Assembly: GCA_026702845.1 (NCBI GenBank)
Contig: JADCLS010000009.1
Location: 124,001 to 188,000 of the forward strand
Source: Candidatus Heimdallarchaeota archaeon
Lineage (GTDB): Archaea; Asgardarchaeota; Heimdallarchaeia; Heimdallarchaeales; Kariarchaeaceae
Direction of reading: 5' to 3'
DNA: 64,000 nt
The first letter of the stretch is position 1; every line of letters starts with the position of its first letter. The position numbers were made by a program, and so were the translations under genes. Below the pieces are notes generated by a model. The model was not told the DNA's origin, did no database searches, and saw only the letters and a list, made by a program, of their open reading frames with translations. Shown here piece after piece: positions 35,925 to 46,517 of the stretch.

Positions 35925-36758
35925 TTGCATCAAACTTTTGATAACAGTAGTCCAAATCAAGGAAGTCTTAAATATCTGTCATTTGAAAAATCAAGTGTGT
36001 ATCAACTACGATTACAAGATATTACCTTAAAAAAGAATTTTGATTCTCATGATAAACTGGATGAAATACTAGGTCGTTCAATTTTCAAGAATGAAGTATA
36101 CTGGGTAGCGATGGTTTGGGAATCTTTAGATTTAGAGAAGATAAATTCAATCAATTTCGAGGAGTTTGATAAGCATCTACTCAATCCCTATTACATCATA
36201 TGTGAAGGTAAGGATGAGCTTGTCGTTCATGACCTTTGGCCTTCCACCAATGAATCTCCCGAAAAACCCAATAAAATTTTACTTAACAATCAAATCCTTT
36301 GGCAGGGAAATCTAGAAGGAAATAAAATGCTGCACTATCATATCTGGGTGATTGAAAATGACCTTGACGTTCCCTTGAAGGAAGAGATCCTAAACATCTT
36401 TAGATCTGAATTTAGTATGGATAATTTTATTGAGATTCATAATTACTTGAAACCAAAAATTCGACCCTCACTCATGCTTGATGCAATTATTACAGCAATT
36501 AGCCGTATAGGAGTATATGCACTGACAAACAAGTATGATGACCATATTAGTACATTTCATGGATCATTCATTGATTACATCCTAAAACATGATCTTGGAG
36601 AGTACAGTTTAGAACACAAGAATTGCAACATCTCACTTGTATTGGAAGAGGCAGAAAACAGGATTTCATTTGATGAAGGTTCTTTTATTACTGAATCTGG
36701 CAATAGTGTATATTTCAGAAAAATGATGAGAAAATTACATAAGTCATTTGATGATTAG
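35925..36758 (+). CDS. Hypothetical protein downstream of the dehydrogenase
   Basis: A 277-residue protein of unknown family. It has no signal peptide or membrane segment and is mixed alpha/beta, with phrases such as NEVYWVAMVWESLDLEKI and LHYHIWVIENDLDVPLKEEIL. The proposed start is TTG, six bases after the dehydrogenase stop, implying translational coupling; there is no early ATG in frame. Function unknown. Confidence 0.6.
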   Translation: MHQTFDNSSPNQGSLKYLSFEKSSVYQLRLQDITLKKNFDSHDKLDEILGRSIFKNEVYWVAMVWESLDLEKINSINFEEFDKHLLNPYYIICEGKDELVVHDLWPSTNESPEKPNKILLNNQILWQGNLEGNKMLHYHIWVIENDLDVPLKEEILNIFRSEFSMDNFIEIHNYLKPKIRPSLMLDAIITAISRIGVYALTNKYDDHISTFHGSFIDYILKHDLGEYSLEHKNCNISLVLEEAENRISFDEGSFITESGNSVYFRKMMRKLHKSFDD

Positions 36759-36766
36759 AATTTTGA

Positions 36767-39082
36767 TTAATTTCTTGATTTTCGTCTTATTATTAACAGT
36801 ATTACGACAGAGGAGATCATGAATAACTCGAAACCAGGAACCGGAGTTGTATCATTTTGGGCAGCTGTAGTTTTTATAGTTGTATCATCAGTAGTACTAG
36901 TCTCTTCATCATCTGAGGTTGAATCACTCGTGTCATCCGTATAACTGGATTCAGTTGTGGTAGGATCAGTTGATGTAGATCCTGTACTAGTGGATGTATC
37001 TTCAGTACTAGTTGGTTCATCCTCTACATGATAATTAACTGAATAATCTGGATCATGTACTAGTGAATTACCATTCCATTCGGGATAATTGATGATGAGG
37101 AGATTGGCTGAATAGAAGAAACTGACATCCAATCGCTCTGTAACTGATAAACTTGCAGTACCACCAGTTGCCTCGGATTCTGAATCAAAGGGAGATGTAC
37201 GTTCCTCACTGAACACGCCTGCGACAGTTACCAAATTCAATGCATCAAACGTTGCTGTTTCATTAGTACTTCCATCGAGCATGTAGAATTGTTTGGAACC
37301 TGTTACATCTATCTCTGTAGCATTGGAGTCACCAACTTTGAAACCAATTTTACTCACTGATGTAGATGTTGTACTAGAAATGGAATCATTATTAGCAGTA
37401 GCAGTGTATAATGCTTGAACCGCGAAAAACTCGGATTTTACCATCAAAGAGAGAGAAGTGCCTTGCATCTGATCAGCTAGATCAGCATCGGTTATACCAC
37501 CATAATTCCATGTTGTTGATATTTTCGCCTTCCCTGTAGTGGGGTTGACAAATACCTTATAGAAGTATGAGATGTCCTCACTATCCTCTACAACTGACCC
37601 ATCTGCCAAATTGACCCAAGTAACTGGATAATTCTCATATGATACCCCAAAATCAAACACTACTTCATTATCTTGTACTGAGGGCTCATTCCAAACAAAA
37701 TCCGAGGATACTGCAGCCTCTACATTACCAAAGCCAAATTCATCATAGGTAAAATAAAATTCAGGTTCGGTGTATTCAGTTTCATTGATATCAATTCCAA
37801 ACCCCTGAATGACAGTAGTTTGATTGTGACTACTATAATATGCTCTGAAAACTTTGGTTTGATAAGCCTCTGCTAATCCGATATGAGTTACATAATCATT
37901 GGTTACCTGCAATCCAGAATCTCGAAGTGAAACATCCAGACGATCATTATTGTTGATATCCTTATATGCAACAAGAGTGGTAGAGGTTGATATACCCCAA
38001 ATAGCTAATCTTGCAGAAAGTGAGAAATTATTATCTCCTTCTTCAGTATCAACTGTTGCAAAGGCAGATAGAACATTCTGATATGTACTCAGAATTTTGC
38101 TCTCCACTTGATTATACCCAGCTTCAATTCTACTTCCATTAACTTGATATGTACGAGCATACATACTGAAGGGATAGTTAGCAGGATTAACATCAGTTCC
38201 GTTAGAAAATTTCAACGATGCAACCTCCACAGCTCGAAAATCATAGGACATGAAAGATATTTGAGACTCAGTATAGTTAGCAGAGATGCTATCGAACATA
38301 TTGAATGCAACTGCAAAATTCTCTCCATCGGTGATATTCACCTGATGTGCTGTGGCAGATATATTGTAAGCTCTTGAGAATATATTTACATAAGCCATCC
38401 AGCCATACGTAAATGTACTGCGAGTAACTTCTACTTCATGCACCTCATATAAGACCTCGAAGAAGATTACCTTGGTATAAATTATTCCTGAGACATGAAC
38501 AAGCTGTCCAAGAAAAGCATCATGATACTCAAAATAGGTTGTAGTAGTCTCATATGTACTGAGATACGAACCATACTGATCGACAATTATAGATTCCTGA
38601 ACAGAGTAGTCTGCAGTCACATTCCATGCCAATAACTCAGTAATATTTGCTGATGGAAAATTGGTAGATAATCGTAACACTGTGTTATTGAATATTTCCT
38701 GGGTGACCCAAGTATCTAAACCATCCATATTCACCCAAAATTCGCTTGTTTGGTTTCTTAATGAAGTTTGCCTAAGTATACGGACCTGATAGTACGCTTC
38801 CATAGGTGTAGAGTTGAATCCCATGATAAGGGTAGCATTCTCTACTGAAACAGTTGATGAATTAGTTTGCTCAAATATGGCCCCATCATCAATCCTACTT
38901 GCATTACCTGAGGCAAAATATGTGTTAGTACCATATGAATATGATACACCATTTATGATACCTGATGTGAAAGCATTTGGTTGTAAAATCAAGGGATTAT
39001 CCAAAACACCTGGTGAGCTAAATGGGCTCATAAATAGAACTAGTAATATCACTATCACAAGTGAATAATTTACTCTAGACAT
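36767..39082 (-). CDS. Secreted surface protein with Thr/Ser/Asp stalk and PGF-type C-terminal anchor
   Basis: A 771-residue exported protein. A signal peptide (about 1-25, SLVIVILLVLFMSPFSSP) precedes a long beta-rich ectodomain with many Asn-X-Ser/Thr sequons, suitable for archaeal N-glycosylation. The stalk at about 690-745 is made of Thr, Ser, Asp and Glu. Then PVPGFELFMISSVVILLIIRRKSRN-like ending (PGF, hydrophobic helix, basic tail) resembles archaeal PGF-CTERM anchors. No enzyme domain recognised. A minus-strand TATA box at 39105-39112 lies 26 bases before the ATG. Confidence 0.75.
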   Translation of the reverse strand: MSRVNYSLVIVILLVLFMSPFSSPGVLDNPLILQPNAFTSGIINGVSYSYGTNTYFASGNASRIDDGAIFEQTNSSTVSVENATLIMGFNSTPMEAYYQVRILRQTSLRNQTSEFWVNMDGLDTWVTQEIFNNTVLRLSTNFPSANITELLAWNVTADYSVQESIIVDQYGSYLSTYETTTTYFEYHDAFLGQLVHVSGIIYTKVIFFEVLYEVHEVEVTRSTFTYGWMAYVNIFSRAYNISATAHQVNITDGENFAVAFNMFDSISANYTESQISFMSYDFRAVEVASLKFSNGTDVNPANYPFSMYARTYQVNGSRIEAGYNQVESKILSTYQNVLSAFATVDTEEGDNNFSLSARLAIWGISTSTTLVAYKDINNNDRLDVSLRDSGLQVTNDYVTHIGLAEAYQTKVFRAYYSSHNQTTVIQGFGIDINETEYTEPEFYFTYDEFGFGNVEAAVSSDFVWNEPSVQDNEVVFDFGVSYENYPVTWVNLADGSVVEDSEDISYFYKVFVNPTTGKAKISTTWNYGGITDADLADQMQGTSLSLMVKSEFFAVQALYTATANNDSISSTTSTSVSKIGFKVGDSNATEIDVTGSKQFYMLDGSTNETATFDALNLVTVAGVFSEERTSPFDSESEATGGTASLSVTERLDVSFFYSANLLIINYPEWNGNSLVHDPDYSVNYHVEDEPTSTEDTSTSTGSTSTDPTTTESSYTDDTSDSTSDDEETSTTDDTTIKTTAAQNDTTPVPGFELFMISSVVILLIIRRKSRN

Positions 39083-39104
39083 TAGAATACTGTTTGTTAT
39101 TTGA

Positions 39105-39112
39105 TATTTAAA
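39105..39112 (-). promoter_or_regulatory. TATA box of the 771-residue surface protein gene
   Basis: The minus strand reads TTTAAATA, centred 26 bases upstream of the ATG at 39082. Confidence 0.5.
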
Positions 39113-39221
39113 GATTACCCCAAATCAGCTACGAAATTTTAACTATACGAAGGTCAAGGATTAAAAAATGTAATAGATTTCAAAAAATAATTAGATTATT
39201 TCATATTTGTAAATAATTATG

Positions 39222-39228
39222 TTTATAT
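39222..39228 (+). promoter_or_regulatory. TATA box of the 961-residue surface protein gene
   Basis: TTTATAT centred 28 bases upstream of ATG 39253. It decides against the in-frame GTG at 39238, which lies too close to the box. Confidence 0.45.
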
Positions 39229-39252
39229 GTTATTTGTGTGTTAAATATATAT

Positions 39253-42138
39253 ATGTATAAAAATGTAATGCTTATTGGATTCTTGCTATTCTTGCTAGTA
39301 CCAATAACAGCACAAGAGAGCACACTAACAAAAGAAAATGAATATATTTCCCTATCACTTGGTGATGGTACTGAAAATCCGTATCTTGGAAATCCAATAT
39401 TGGATAATGAATATCCAAATACTGAGGATGATGTAACAGTTTCTTTTCCGTTTTATGATGCAGATGGTTTGGACATTGCGAACTTATATTGGACATATAC
39501 AACCACATCTGAATCGATCAATACAACCATGGAATTGAATGAGAATGTTCAAATTGTAAATGAAATCTATTATCGAATGGAAAATACTACTTTTCTTAAT
39601 TCTTATGGAGAAAAGGTTGAGCATGAGACAAACTGGATAAGGGGAGAATATGCCTTTGTAGGATTAATTTCATCAATTGAACTTAGGATTGCCTCAGATG
39701 ACTCAGATTCCGGTGTAAATAAAATTGTAAAATATCGTATTGAAACTAAAAATATCACCACAGGTGAATGGGAAGTCCAAGCAGATGAAGGAGGATTATG
39801 CTGTGGAATCAGTGATCTGGGAGATCCATCATTTGATTTTAAAGATATTGCGGGGATACGGGTTTTAGCTGTGTCATATCATGATACAGTAAAGTATGTC
39901 AATAAACCTTGGTTGAGATACTTATTCATTGAGCAGGATCATTTAGTAGGCATTATTCCATCCATAGACTTGGCCACTGAGGTTCATTATCATGCTAGGG
40001 TCTTTGATACAACTGGAAAGACAGTACAATCTGCAGAATATAAGTTCATTCTTGATGACGCCCCTGTGGTATCATTCAATAATTTCCCAACTAAGGTAGG
40101 AGTGAAACAACAATTAACGGTCAACGTAACAGTTCAGGATGCAGATGACATCAATGATATAGCTCAAGTAATATTGTATTTCAAATTGTTAGATGAAAAT
40201 ATCTGGAAAAGCATCAATCTCATCCAACAGGTCAAATTAGATGAAATCTCAGCCATATATACCAAATCTATTTCATTAATTGATCTCAAACCTTATCGTA
40301 CAGGACTTGAAATTGTTGTAAATGCCACAGATATGGTAAATGGAAAGCTTGCTAGAACATCTAGTATATCTGGACAGGTGGAGATTGATGCAGAGATACC
40401 TGAAGTATATACAATCAATTTTGACAGTCGAACTCCTCTGGCAAATGTAAGCAATGCGAATTCAGATGTCTATATAGGTGCAACTTTTGTAGATAATTCA
40501 GGAATTCGATCTGCAGCCATTTCATATAGGTTCAATGGAACAGAATATACTCTAGATATGTATAACTCAACAGATATAGATAGCAATCAAGAGGATTTCT
40601 GGGTTATCATACCTGCAATTCATCATTCTACTATGGTAGAATACTGGTTTGTGCTATCAGATATGCTGGACAATACAGGAAATTCTGCTACGTATAGTTT
40701 TTATGCGGATGGTATGGCCCCTACTATCAAACGTTCACTGGTATTCCCGAAATACGTATCTAACACCTCAGAAGCACATATTCTCTTTGATGTAATAGAT
40801 GATACTGAACTTCAAAACTCAAAAGTATGGTACTCCATAGGAGATGAATGGGATGCTATTGATGCAGAAGAGATAGATTATTCACCTATAGTTGTAGAAT
40901 CATACAGCCTCAATGATTATTACTCTTTACCAATGTTGATCAATGATAGTGCGACAAACACATTTGATCTACACGTTAATAGATCCAACCCCAAAGCATT
41001 TCAGCAAGCAATACTCATGTTAACAATTAATCATGAATCTAGTTCTGATCTCCGGATATGGATAATTATAGATCAGGTGGAATATCTAATATTTACAAGG
41101 GAGTTACATCAAGGGATCTTCAGTATTACTATTGACCTCCTCGAATTTGGGATCAATCCATCTAAGTTTGAGGAAATGGATATTTCAATCAAAATTATAG
41201 ATTACTCTGATGTATACTCAGGAAGCCTAATTTCCTGTATACTTGAACTAATTGACTATAATTTGCCTTATGGATATGAATTCCAAGTAATTATTCCAGC
41301 TGTGCATATAGATACTGATGTCATTTATTTCATTGAGTCAAGAGATGTATTTGACTATACAATACGAAGTAACAATTTCAGTTATTACGCAGATGGTTTA
41401 GCACCGTCTATTGACGTTATAAACGGTCAGGATATGATTGATCTCGAGGGAGATAATTATGTAAAGATAGAAGCTAACATCACCGATAACGGTGGTGTAA
41501 AATTTGCTGAGGTGTATTATCATTATGAAAATGCTGATTCTTGGATTGCATTGGATTTGACACTAGACGTAGACTTGGGAATATACTATGCTATGCTCCC
41601 CATTGCCTCAGAAACAGGAAATATCAGCTATTACTATCAAGTTATAGACTATGTTGACTATTTTACCAGAACAGAAATCCTCTCAGTACAATACACAAAT
41701 GGAATGGGACCAATTATCACCATTCTCAATCATCCAGATGATGTTGTAAATCTAGATAACAAATCGAGTTATACAGTACAGGCATTGATTGTAGATAATG
41801 GTGAGGTGAAAACTGCCACAATTTCCTACTCATTCAATGATTCATCTGGATACTATAGTGCAGAGATGCTTGCAGATAAGGATGAGTATAGCTTCTCAAT
41901 AGAGGTACCTGAAGGGGCAGGGACGATTATATTTTATATCACTGCAGTTGATAATAAAGGTTTGATCCAGAGAAGTGATCTATTTAGCTTACAATATGTT
42001 AATGCTGGGTTCCAGCTAGATCCAATGCAAATCGGAGCACTATCTGGGGGATTTGTCCTGTTATTCATCATTGCAGGTTTGATCTATAAGAAAATGAGAA
42101 AAGGGAAAGTTATGGTTAAGAAACCTGGTAATTTTTGA
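39253..42138 (+). CDS. Secreted membrane-anchored protein with repeated Ig-like domains
   Basis: A 961-residue exported protein with signal peptide (about 1-22, VMLIGFLLFLLVPITAQ), a beta-rich ectodomain and a C-terminal helix (about 930-948) followed by a basic cytoplasmic tail (KKMRKGKVMVKK). The ectodomain contains repeated Ig-like units marked by phrases such as VDNSGIRSAAISYRFNG, ITDNGGVKFAEVYYHYE and VDNGEVKTATISYSFND, each followed by YYADG or similar linkers; I count at least five. Unlike the other surface proteins it lacks a Thr-rich stalk. Adhesion or envelope structure is likely; the ligand is unknown. Confidence 0.75.
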   Translation: MYKNVMLIGFLLFLLVPITAQESTLTKENEYISLSLGDGTENPYLGNPILDNEYPNTEDDVTVSFPFYDADGLDIANLYWTYTTTSESINTTMELNENVQIVNEIYYRMENTTFLNSYGEKVEHETNWIRGEYAFVGLISSIELRIASDDSDSGVNKIVKYRIETKNITTGEWEVQADEGGLCCGISDLGDPSFDFKDIAGIRVLAVSYHDTVKYVNKPWLRYLFIEQDHLVGIIPSIDLATEVHYHARVFDTTGKTVQSAEYKFILDDAPVVSFNNFPTKVGVKQQLTVNVTVQDADDINDIAQVILYFKLLDENIWKSINLIQQVKLDEISAIYTKSISLIDLKPYRTGLEIVVNATDMVNGKLARTSSISGQVEIDAEIPEVYTINFDSRTPLANVSNANSDVYIGATFVDNSGIRSAAISYRFNGTEYTLDMYNSTDIDSNQEDFWVIIPAIHHSTMVEYWFVLSDMLDNTGNSATYSFYADGMAPTIKRSLVFPKYVSNTSEAHILFDVIDDTELQNSKVWYSIGDEWDAIDAEEIDYSPIVVESYSLNDYYSLPMLINDSATNTFDLHVNRSNPKAFQQAILMLTINHESSSDLRIWIIIDQVEYLIFTRELHQGIFSITIDLLEFGINPSKFEEMDISIKIIDYSDVYSGSLISCILELIDYNLPYGYEFQVIIPAVHIDTDVIYFIESRDVFDYTIRSNNFSYYADGLAPSIDVINGQDMIDLEGDNYVKIEANITDNGGVKFAEVYYHYENADSWIALDLTLDVDLGIYYAMLPIASETGNISYYYQVIDYVDYFTRTEILSVQYTNGMGPIITILNHPDDVVNLDNKSSYTVQALIVDNGEVKTATISYSFNDSSGYYSAEMLADKDEYSFSIEVPEGAGTIIFYITAVDNKGLIQRSDLFSLQYVNAGFQLDPMQIGALSGGFVLLFIIAGLIYKKMRKGKVMVKKPGNF

Positions 42139-42292
42139 TGTATCTGGCTTTTTCAATTCATTCTACTCTATCTACTTTGAACCTCCATCTAGAAATCCAG
42201 ATAATAGTGGTTTAGAAGTATCTTCAAACTGTATTATGCCAAACTATTTTCCATTTACTCTTACACGGAAATTAAGTTACGTTATTTTGATA

Positions 42293-44053
42293 TTACTTGA
42301 TAACCTTTAATGTTAAATCAGACACCTGGAATGAGAAGTATTGATCAAATAGCTCTGCATATTTACCACGTTTCTCGATCAAATTACTATGCGTTCCTTC
42401 TTCTAGAATTTTACCCCCTTCAAGCACTACAATCTTATCAGCACGCATGATCGTTGTTAAACGGTGGGCCACAACAATAGATGTTCTACCTTCTATCAGT
42501 GCTGTGATACCCTGTTGGATCTTGGCCTCAGTGTATAAGTCAAGAGAGCTAGTAAACTCATCCAGTATTAAAATCGTAGGATCAGCAAGAAGTGCCCTGG
42601 CGAGAGAGATCATCTGTTTCTGCCCTTGACTAAGGTTTTTAGCCTCCTCAGCCAGTACCGTATCCAATCCCTGCGGTAGAGTAGAGAGAAATTCAGTGGC
42701 CTGAACAGCATCAAGAGCACGATTGATTTCTTGTTCTGTAGAATCTGGTTTGGCAAATAATAGGTTATCCCGTATTGTACCTGAGAAGAGAAATACATCT
42801 TGCGCAACATAGGCTACATGCTTTCGTAATGAGAGTAGTTGATACTCTGTGATCTCACGGTCATCAAAAAGAAGATTACCTGAGTACCCACCATAGAATC
42901 TCATGAGTAGAGAGACAATCGTAGATTTGCCAGCACCAGTATGACCAACCAGTGCGACTGTAGTTCCTGGATCAATATGCAGGTCAATTCCTCTCAGCAC
43001 TGGTTCATCCTCTATGTACGCAAAACCAAAATCCCTGAATTCGATTTTTCCTGTTAATGCATCAGCTGGTAATCCATCTTGATTGAAATCCTCTTGAGAC
43101 TCATCATCAGCCATGATTTCAAGAAGGCGTTCGAGGGCAGCAAAAGAATTCTGGAATTGATTATAGGCTCTAGCAATATGAGATATTGGTTCATATAAGT
43201 AACCTTGAAGAAGCACAAACATATAAAGCAATGAAACGGATAAACTACTCATGGATGAGGCTACAAGGAGCAAGAAAATAACACCCAGGTTCTTCAAAAA
43301 ATCCTGAACGGGAGCTACAGCAAACACAACTAGAGCTCTCGTTTTCGATGCCTCATAGGTTTGTTCATTTAATTCTACAAATTTACGTAAATTCTCAGTC
43401 TCTCTTCCAAAACTTTTGGATACTGAAATGGAAGCCATGGTTTCACCAAAATTTGCATTGACAATCGCGATTTTTGACCTCCAGCGCAGAGAGATACGTC
43501 TCTGAATTCTTCTAAGACTAATCACTGCACCTAATAACAGAGGAACGATAATAAATGAAGCCATCGTCATCATAAAATCATAGGTAAACATGGTGATGAG
43601 TACACCTAGAAATACAAAAAATTGGGCAAATGAATGACTTAATCGTTCTGCAGAAGAAGCCAACTCATTACTATCATTTACTACCCTCGATACGAGTTTA
43701 CCTGAAATGGATTCATCAAAAAACGTTATGCTGTTATTCATAACTTTCGAGAAGGCATCTGATCTCAGCTGATGAATAAATTTGGCATTAACTAAAGCCA
43801 CCAACATAGATTGACTCATATTGCTGAAGAAAATGAGTACCATCATGAGAGCATAGAGACTGGTATAGAAGAGTGCATCTCTAGTTTTGTCCTCAAGCTC
43901 TATGAGATCGATAGCTTCTTTCAAAAACAATGGACCTGCAACTGCAACTACCACATTGAGAATTATGACTATAGAGAGAAAAAATATTTTCAGTTTGTCT
44001 TCTCGTAACCAAATCCAAAGCTGGCCCCAAAGCCTTTTTTCATGCATACTCAT
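42293..44053 (-). CDS. Heterodimeric ABC exporter subunit with canonical ATP site residues
   Basis: A 586-residue half-transporter: six membrane helices (about 20-310) then an ATPase domain with Walker A GHTGAGKST, signature LSQGQKQMISLARAL, Walker B ILILDEFTSSLD with catalytic Glu, and H-loop VVAHRLTTI. It is downstream of the other half-transporter, overlapping its stop by four bases (ATGA), with GGAGGT at 44060-44065 six bases before the ATG. Multidrug or lipid export is common for this family (MdlB/LmrCD/TM287-288 group); the substrate is unknown. Confidence 0.92.
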   Translation of the reverse strand: MSMHEKRLWGQLWIWLREDKLKIFFLSIVIILNVVVAVAGPLFLKEAIDLIELEDKTRDALFYTSLYALMMVLIFFSNMSQSMLVALVNAKFIHQLRSDAFSKVMNNSITFFDESISGKLVSRVVNDSNELASSAERLSHSFAQFFVFLGVLITMFTYDFMMTMASFIIVPLLLGAVISLRRIQRRISLRWRSKIAIVNANFGETMASISVSKSFGRETENLRKFVELNEQTYEASKTRALVVFAVAPVQDFLKNLGVIFLLLVASSMSSLSVSLLYMFVLLQGYLYEPISHIARAYNQFQNSFAALERLLEIMADDESQEDFNQDGLPADALTGKIEFRDFGFAYIEDEPVLRGIDLHIDPGTTVALVGHTGAGKSTIVSLLMRFYGGYSGNLLFDDREITEYQLLSLRKHVAYVAQDVFLFSGTIRDNLLFAKPDSTEQEINRALDAVQATEFLSTLPQGLDTVLAEEAKNLSQGQKQMISLARALLADPTILILDEFTSSLDLYTEAKIQQGITALIEGRTSIVVAHRLTTIMRADKIVVLEGGKILEEGTHSNLIEKRGKYAELFDQYFSFQVSDLTLKVIK

Positions 44054-45786
44054 GAGCCTACCTCCAATTCTGGTAATTCATAGGTGTGTTCAAATAATCG
44101 TCGATAATGCGTAGAAGTCTTCAGAATATCCTGATGCTTTCCAAGAGCTACAATTCTGCCCATGTCAAAGACCAGTACTCGATCCGCTTCAGCAATAAGA
44201 CTCAAGCGATGGGTAATGATGATACTGGTTCTAGTCTTCAAAACTTGTTTGATTGCCTCCTGTATCATGAATTCAGTCTCTGCATCGAGAGCACTGGAAG
44301 CATCATCCATTATGAGTACGGAGGGATTAAGTAACAAGGCACGAGCGATGGCAATTCGTTGTTTTTGTCCCCCTGAAAGAGTGATTCCTCTCTCCCCAAT
44401 AACAGTATCATATCCATTTGTAAAGGATTCGATGAATTCATCTGCCCTGGCAAGCTTGGCCACTTTCTTTATCTCTTCCAAGCTTGCGTCTGGCTTACCA
44501 AATGCAATATTGGCAGAAATAGTATCAGAGAACAGGAAAATATTCTGTTCTATACTTGAAATCCTTGCTCTGAGGTTTTCACGACTATATTCCTTCAAAG
44601 AAGTACCATCAATGAGGATATCTCCTTCGGTTGGATCGTAGAGACGTAATAATAATTTGATAAATGTAGATTTTCCCGATCCTGGGCCTCCTACAATTGC
44701 AATTGTCTCACCAGATCGTAGATAAAGATTTACATGACGCAATGCCCATTCCCGATCGACAAGATACCTAAAGGAAACATCTCTGAACTCTACCGATTCC
44801 TTTATCCCTGAAAAACCATTAGAACCAAATTTCAATGGTTCAATATCCGTTTCCATCATCTCCATCAGCCTGTTGGCCGCAGCAATCATAGTTACCGTCA
44901 TGTTCGCAATACGCCTGATACGACGACTCATGAACTGCACTGTGGAGATCATCCCTACAAAGACAACTAACTCCGGTAGGGTAAGTTCACCTAGGATAAT
45001 GAGATAGATTCCCATGATGGTGGTGAGACCCAGTGCAATGGCAATAAGAAGCTGTGGAGGATAAAATGCGGATAATAACCCGTATTTACGCAGATGATAA
45101 CTATGCTCCTCAGAAATTTTCGAAAACATACCTACTCTTTGTTGTTCGGCTACATAGCTTTTAGTCTCATTTATGCCGAGGAAAGTTTCTGAGGCGTTGA
45201 TACTCAAGTTTCCAAAAGCTTTGCGTATTTCCATGCTCTCGGGGCCCAGCTTCTTGGCATAGGTATATACAAAATAAGCATAAAGTGGAAAACAAATGAT
45301 AAGAATCACAGATAGTTTGATATTAATTATCATAAACACGGTAAGTGAGGTGATGAGTAGGGTGATTACCTGTACGATAATACGTAATGCGGGAGATAGA
45401 CCGATATTTATGGATCGAGTATCGCCAGTTGCTCTTGCCATGATATCACCTATTGCAGTACCATCATGATAATATTGAGGTCTTTGTTGTAACGTGGAAT
45501 AGAGATCTGCAGTCATATCAGTTGTAACACGATGAGCATGTAATTCATTGACGGTTGCAACGACATAGAATACCAGTGCTTGAACAACAACTATGATGAG
45601 GAGATATATAATCCAGGTATAAATCTCCTGTAATGGAGCTTCATCTATGAAGAGAGCGATCAACTGGGCAACAAGCAGGTTGGGACTTGTGAATAGAATA
45701 ATTTCTATAACTGAACCAAAAACTGTAATGAAAAACATTAGTCTATATCTACTTAGATAGCTAGTGATCCATTTCAACTCTCTCAT
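44050..45786 (-). CDS. Heterodimeric ABC exporter subunit with degenerate Walker B
   Basis: A 578-residue half-transporter with an N-terminal membrane domain and an ATPase domain: Walker A GGPGSGKST, signature LSGGQKQRIAIARAL, H-loop IITHRLSLI. Its Walker B reads VLIMDDASSALD, so the catalytic Glu is Asp. This fits asymmetric exporters in which one of the two ATP sites does not hydrolyse. The partner keeps Glu. I chose ATG 45786 because the minus strand has TTTAAAAT at 45810-45817, 27 bases upstream; a TTG at 45798 would add four residues. Confidence 0.92.
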   Translation of the reverse strand: MRELKWITSYLSRYRLMFFITVFGSVIEIILFTSPNLLVAQLIALFIDEAPLQEIYTWIIYLLIIVVVQALVFYVVATVNELHAHRVTTDMTADLYSTLQQRPQYYHDGTAIGDIMARATGDTRSINIGLSPALRIIVQVITLLITSLTVFMIINIKLSVILIICFPLYAYFVYTYAKKLGPESMEIRKAFGNLSINASETFLGINETKSYVAEQQRVGMFSKISEEHSYHLRKYGLLSAFYPPQLLIAIALGLTTIMGIYLIILGELTLPELVVFVGMISTVQFMSRRIRRIANMTVTMIAAANRLMEMMETDIEPLKFGSNGFSGIKESVEFRDVSFRYLVDREWALRHVNLYLRSGETIAIVGGPGSGKSTFIKLLLRLYDPTEGDILIDGTSLKEYSRENLRARISSIEQNIFLFSDTISANIAFGKPDASLEEIKKVAKLARADEFIESFTNGYDTVIGERGITLSGGQKQRIAIARALLLNPSVLIMDDASSALDAETEFMIQEAIKQVLKTRTSIIITHRLSLIAEADRVLVFDMGRIVALGKHQDILKTSTHYRRLFEHTYELPELEVGS

Positions 45787-45809
45787 ACTAATGATCAACC
45801 TTAATGAAT

Positions 45810-45817
45810 ATTTTAAA
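45810..45817 (-). promoter_or_regulatory. TATA box of the ABC exporter operon
   Basis: TTTAAAAT on the minus strand, centred 27 bases before the ATG at 45786. It would drive both exporter genes. Confidence 0.5.
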
Positions 45818-45888
45818 GTCCTATACTATGGATAAGGAATTTTATTGAATAATTTGAATGTGAACTTAGGATATTTCAATACTGGTAA

Positions 45889-46377
45889 TTATTTATGATG
45901 ATAATCTATCAGAATTGCCCATCGAGGCCTAGGTTCATGCCAAGTGCTAAATACATAGTTAATCTCCAACTGTTTTGGATTGCCGATTATATATTCACCA
46001 AGAACAATCGAACAGGAGATTTCGACTTTAGTTTGCGCAGGAATGAACATAGCCCCCGGTGGAGGAGGAGAGGGAGGTGGCCGTAATGGTCCTTCATAGG
46101 GTTTTTTCTGGACCTCATCTGATTCTACCAAATAAGCGTAGAATACACCAGGACTAGGAAAAATTGGCACAATCATCTCTTCATGTAATGGATTATCCAC
46201 GTTACCTACTAAGGTGATATTTTCATTTTCAAAGGTATTAGATACTACTGAAAATATCATCTCCTTTGGGGTTTTAGGTACTTTCTTCATTCCATCATCA
46301 TGCTCCTCCCACCAACGTTCTAGATTCATCTCCCAGATAGAACCGTAGGATATCTCGTTAAATTTTTTTATATTCAT
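45889..46377 (-). CDS. Hypothetical protein with proline-rich segment
   Basis: A 162-residue protein with no recognised family. It has a Pro-rich stretch (LRPPPSPPPPGAMF, about 98-111) between two beta-rich parts; the second (TKVEISCSIVLGEYIIG) may be an Ig-like strand pair. No signal peptide. A TATA-like CTTTTAATTC on the minus strand lies about 27 bases before the ATG. Confidence 0.6.
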   Translation of the reverse strand: MNIKKFNEISYGSIWEMNLERWWEEHDDGMKKVPKTPKEMIFSVVSNTFENENITLVGNVDNPLHEEMIVPIFPSPGVFYAYLVESDEVQKKPYEGPLRPPPSPPPPGAMFIPAQTKVEISCSIVLGEYIIGNPKQLEINYVFSTWHEPRPRWAILIDYHHK

Positions 46378-46487
46378 CTTGAAACATTGTAAATGATGAA
46401 TTAAAAGGTTATTTCGTATTGATAGACAGGTGTTGTGTACTCCTTGATATTATAATATCTTAAAATATCATGGTGAAATGGGAGATC

Positions 46488-46495
46488 TAAAATAC
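46488..46495 (+). promoter_or_regulatory. TATA box of the 245-residue hypothetical gene
   Basis: TAAAATAC centred 27 bases upstream of the ATG at 46518. Confidence 0.45.
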
Positions 46496-46517
46496 GTGTA
46501 AAACTAATTTTATCATC

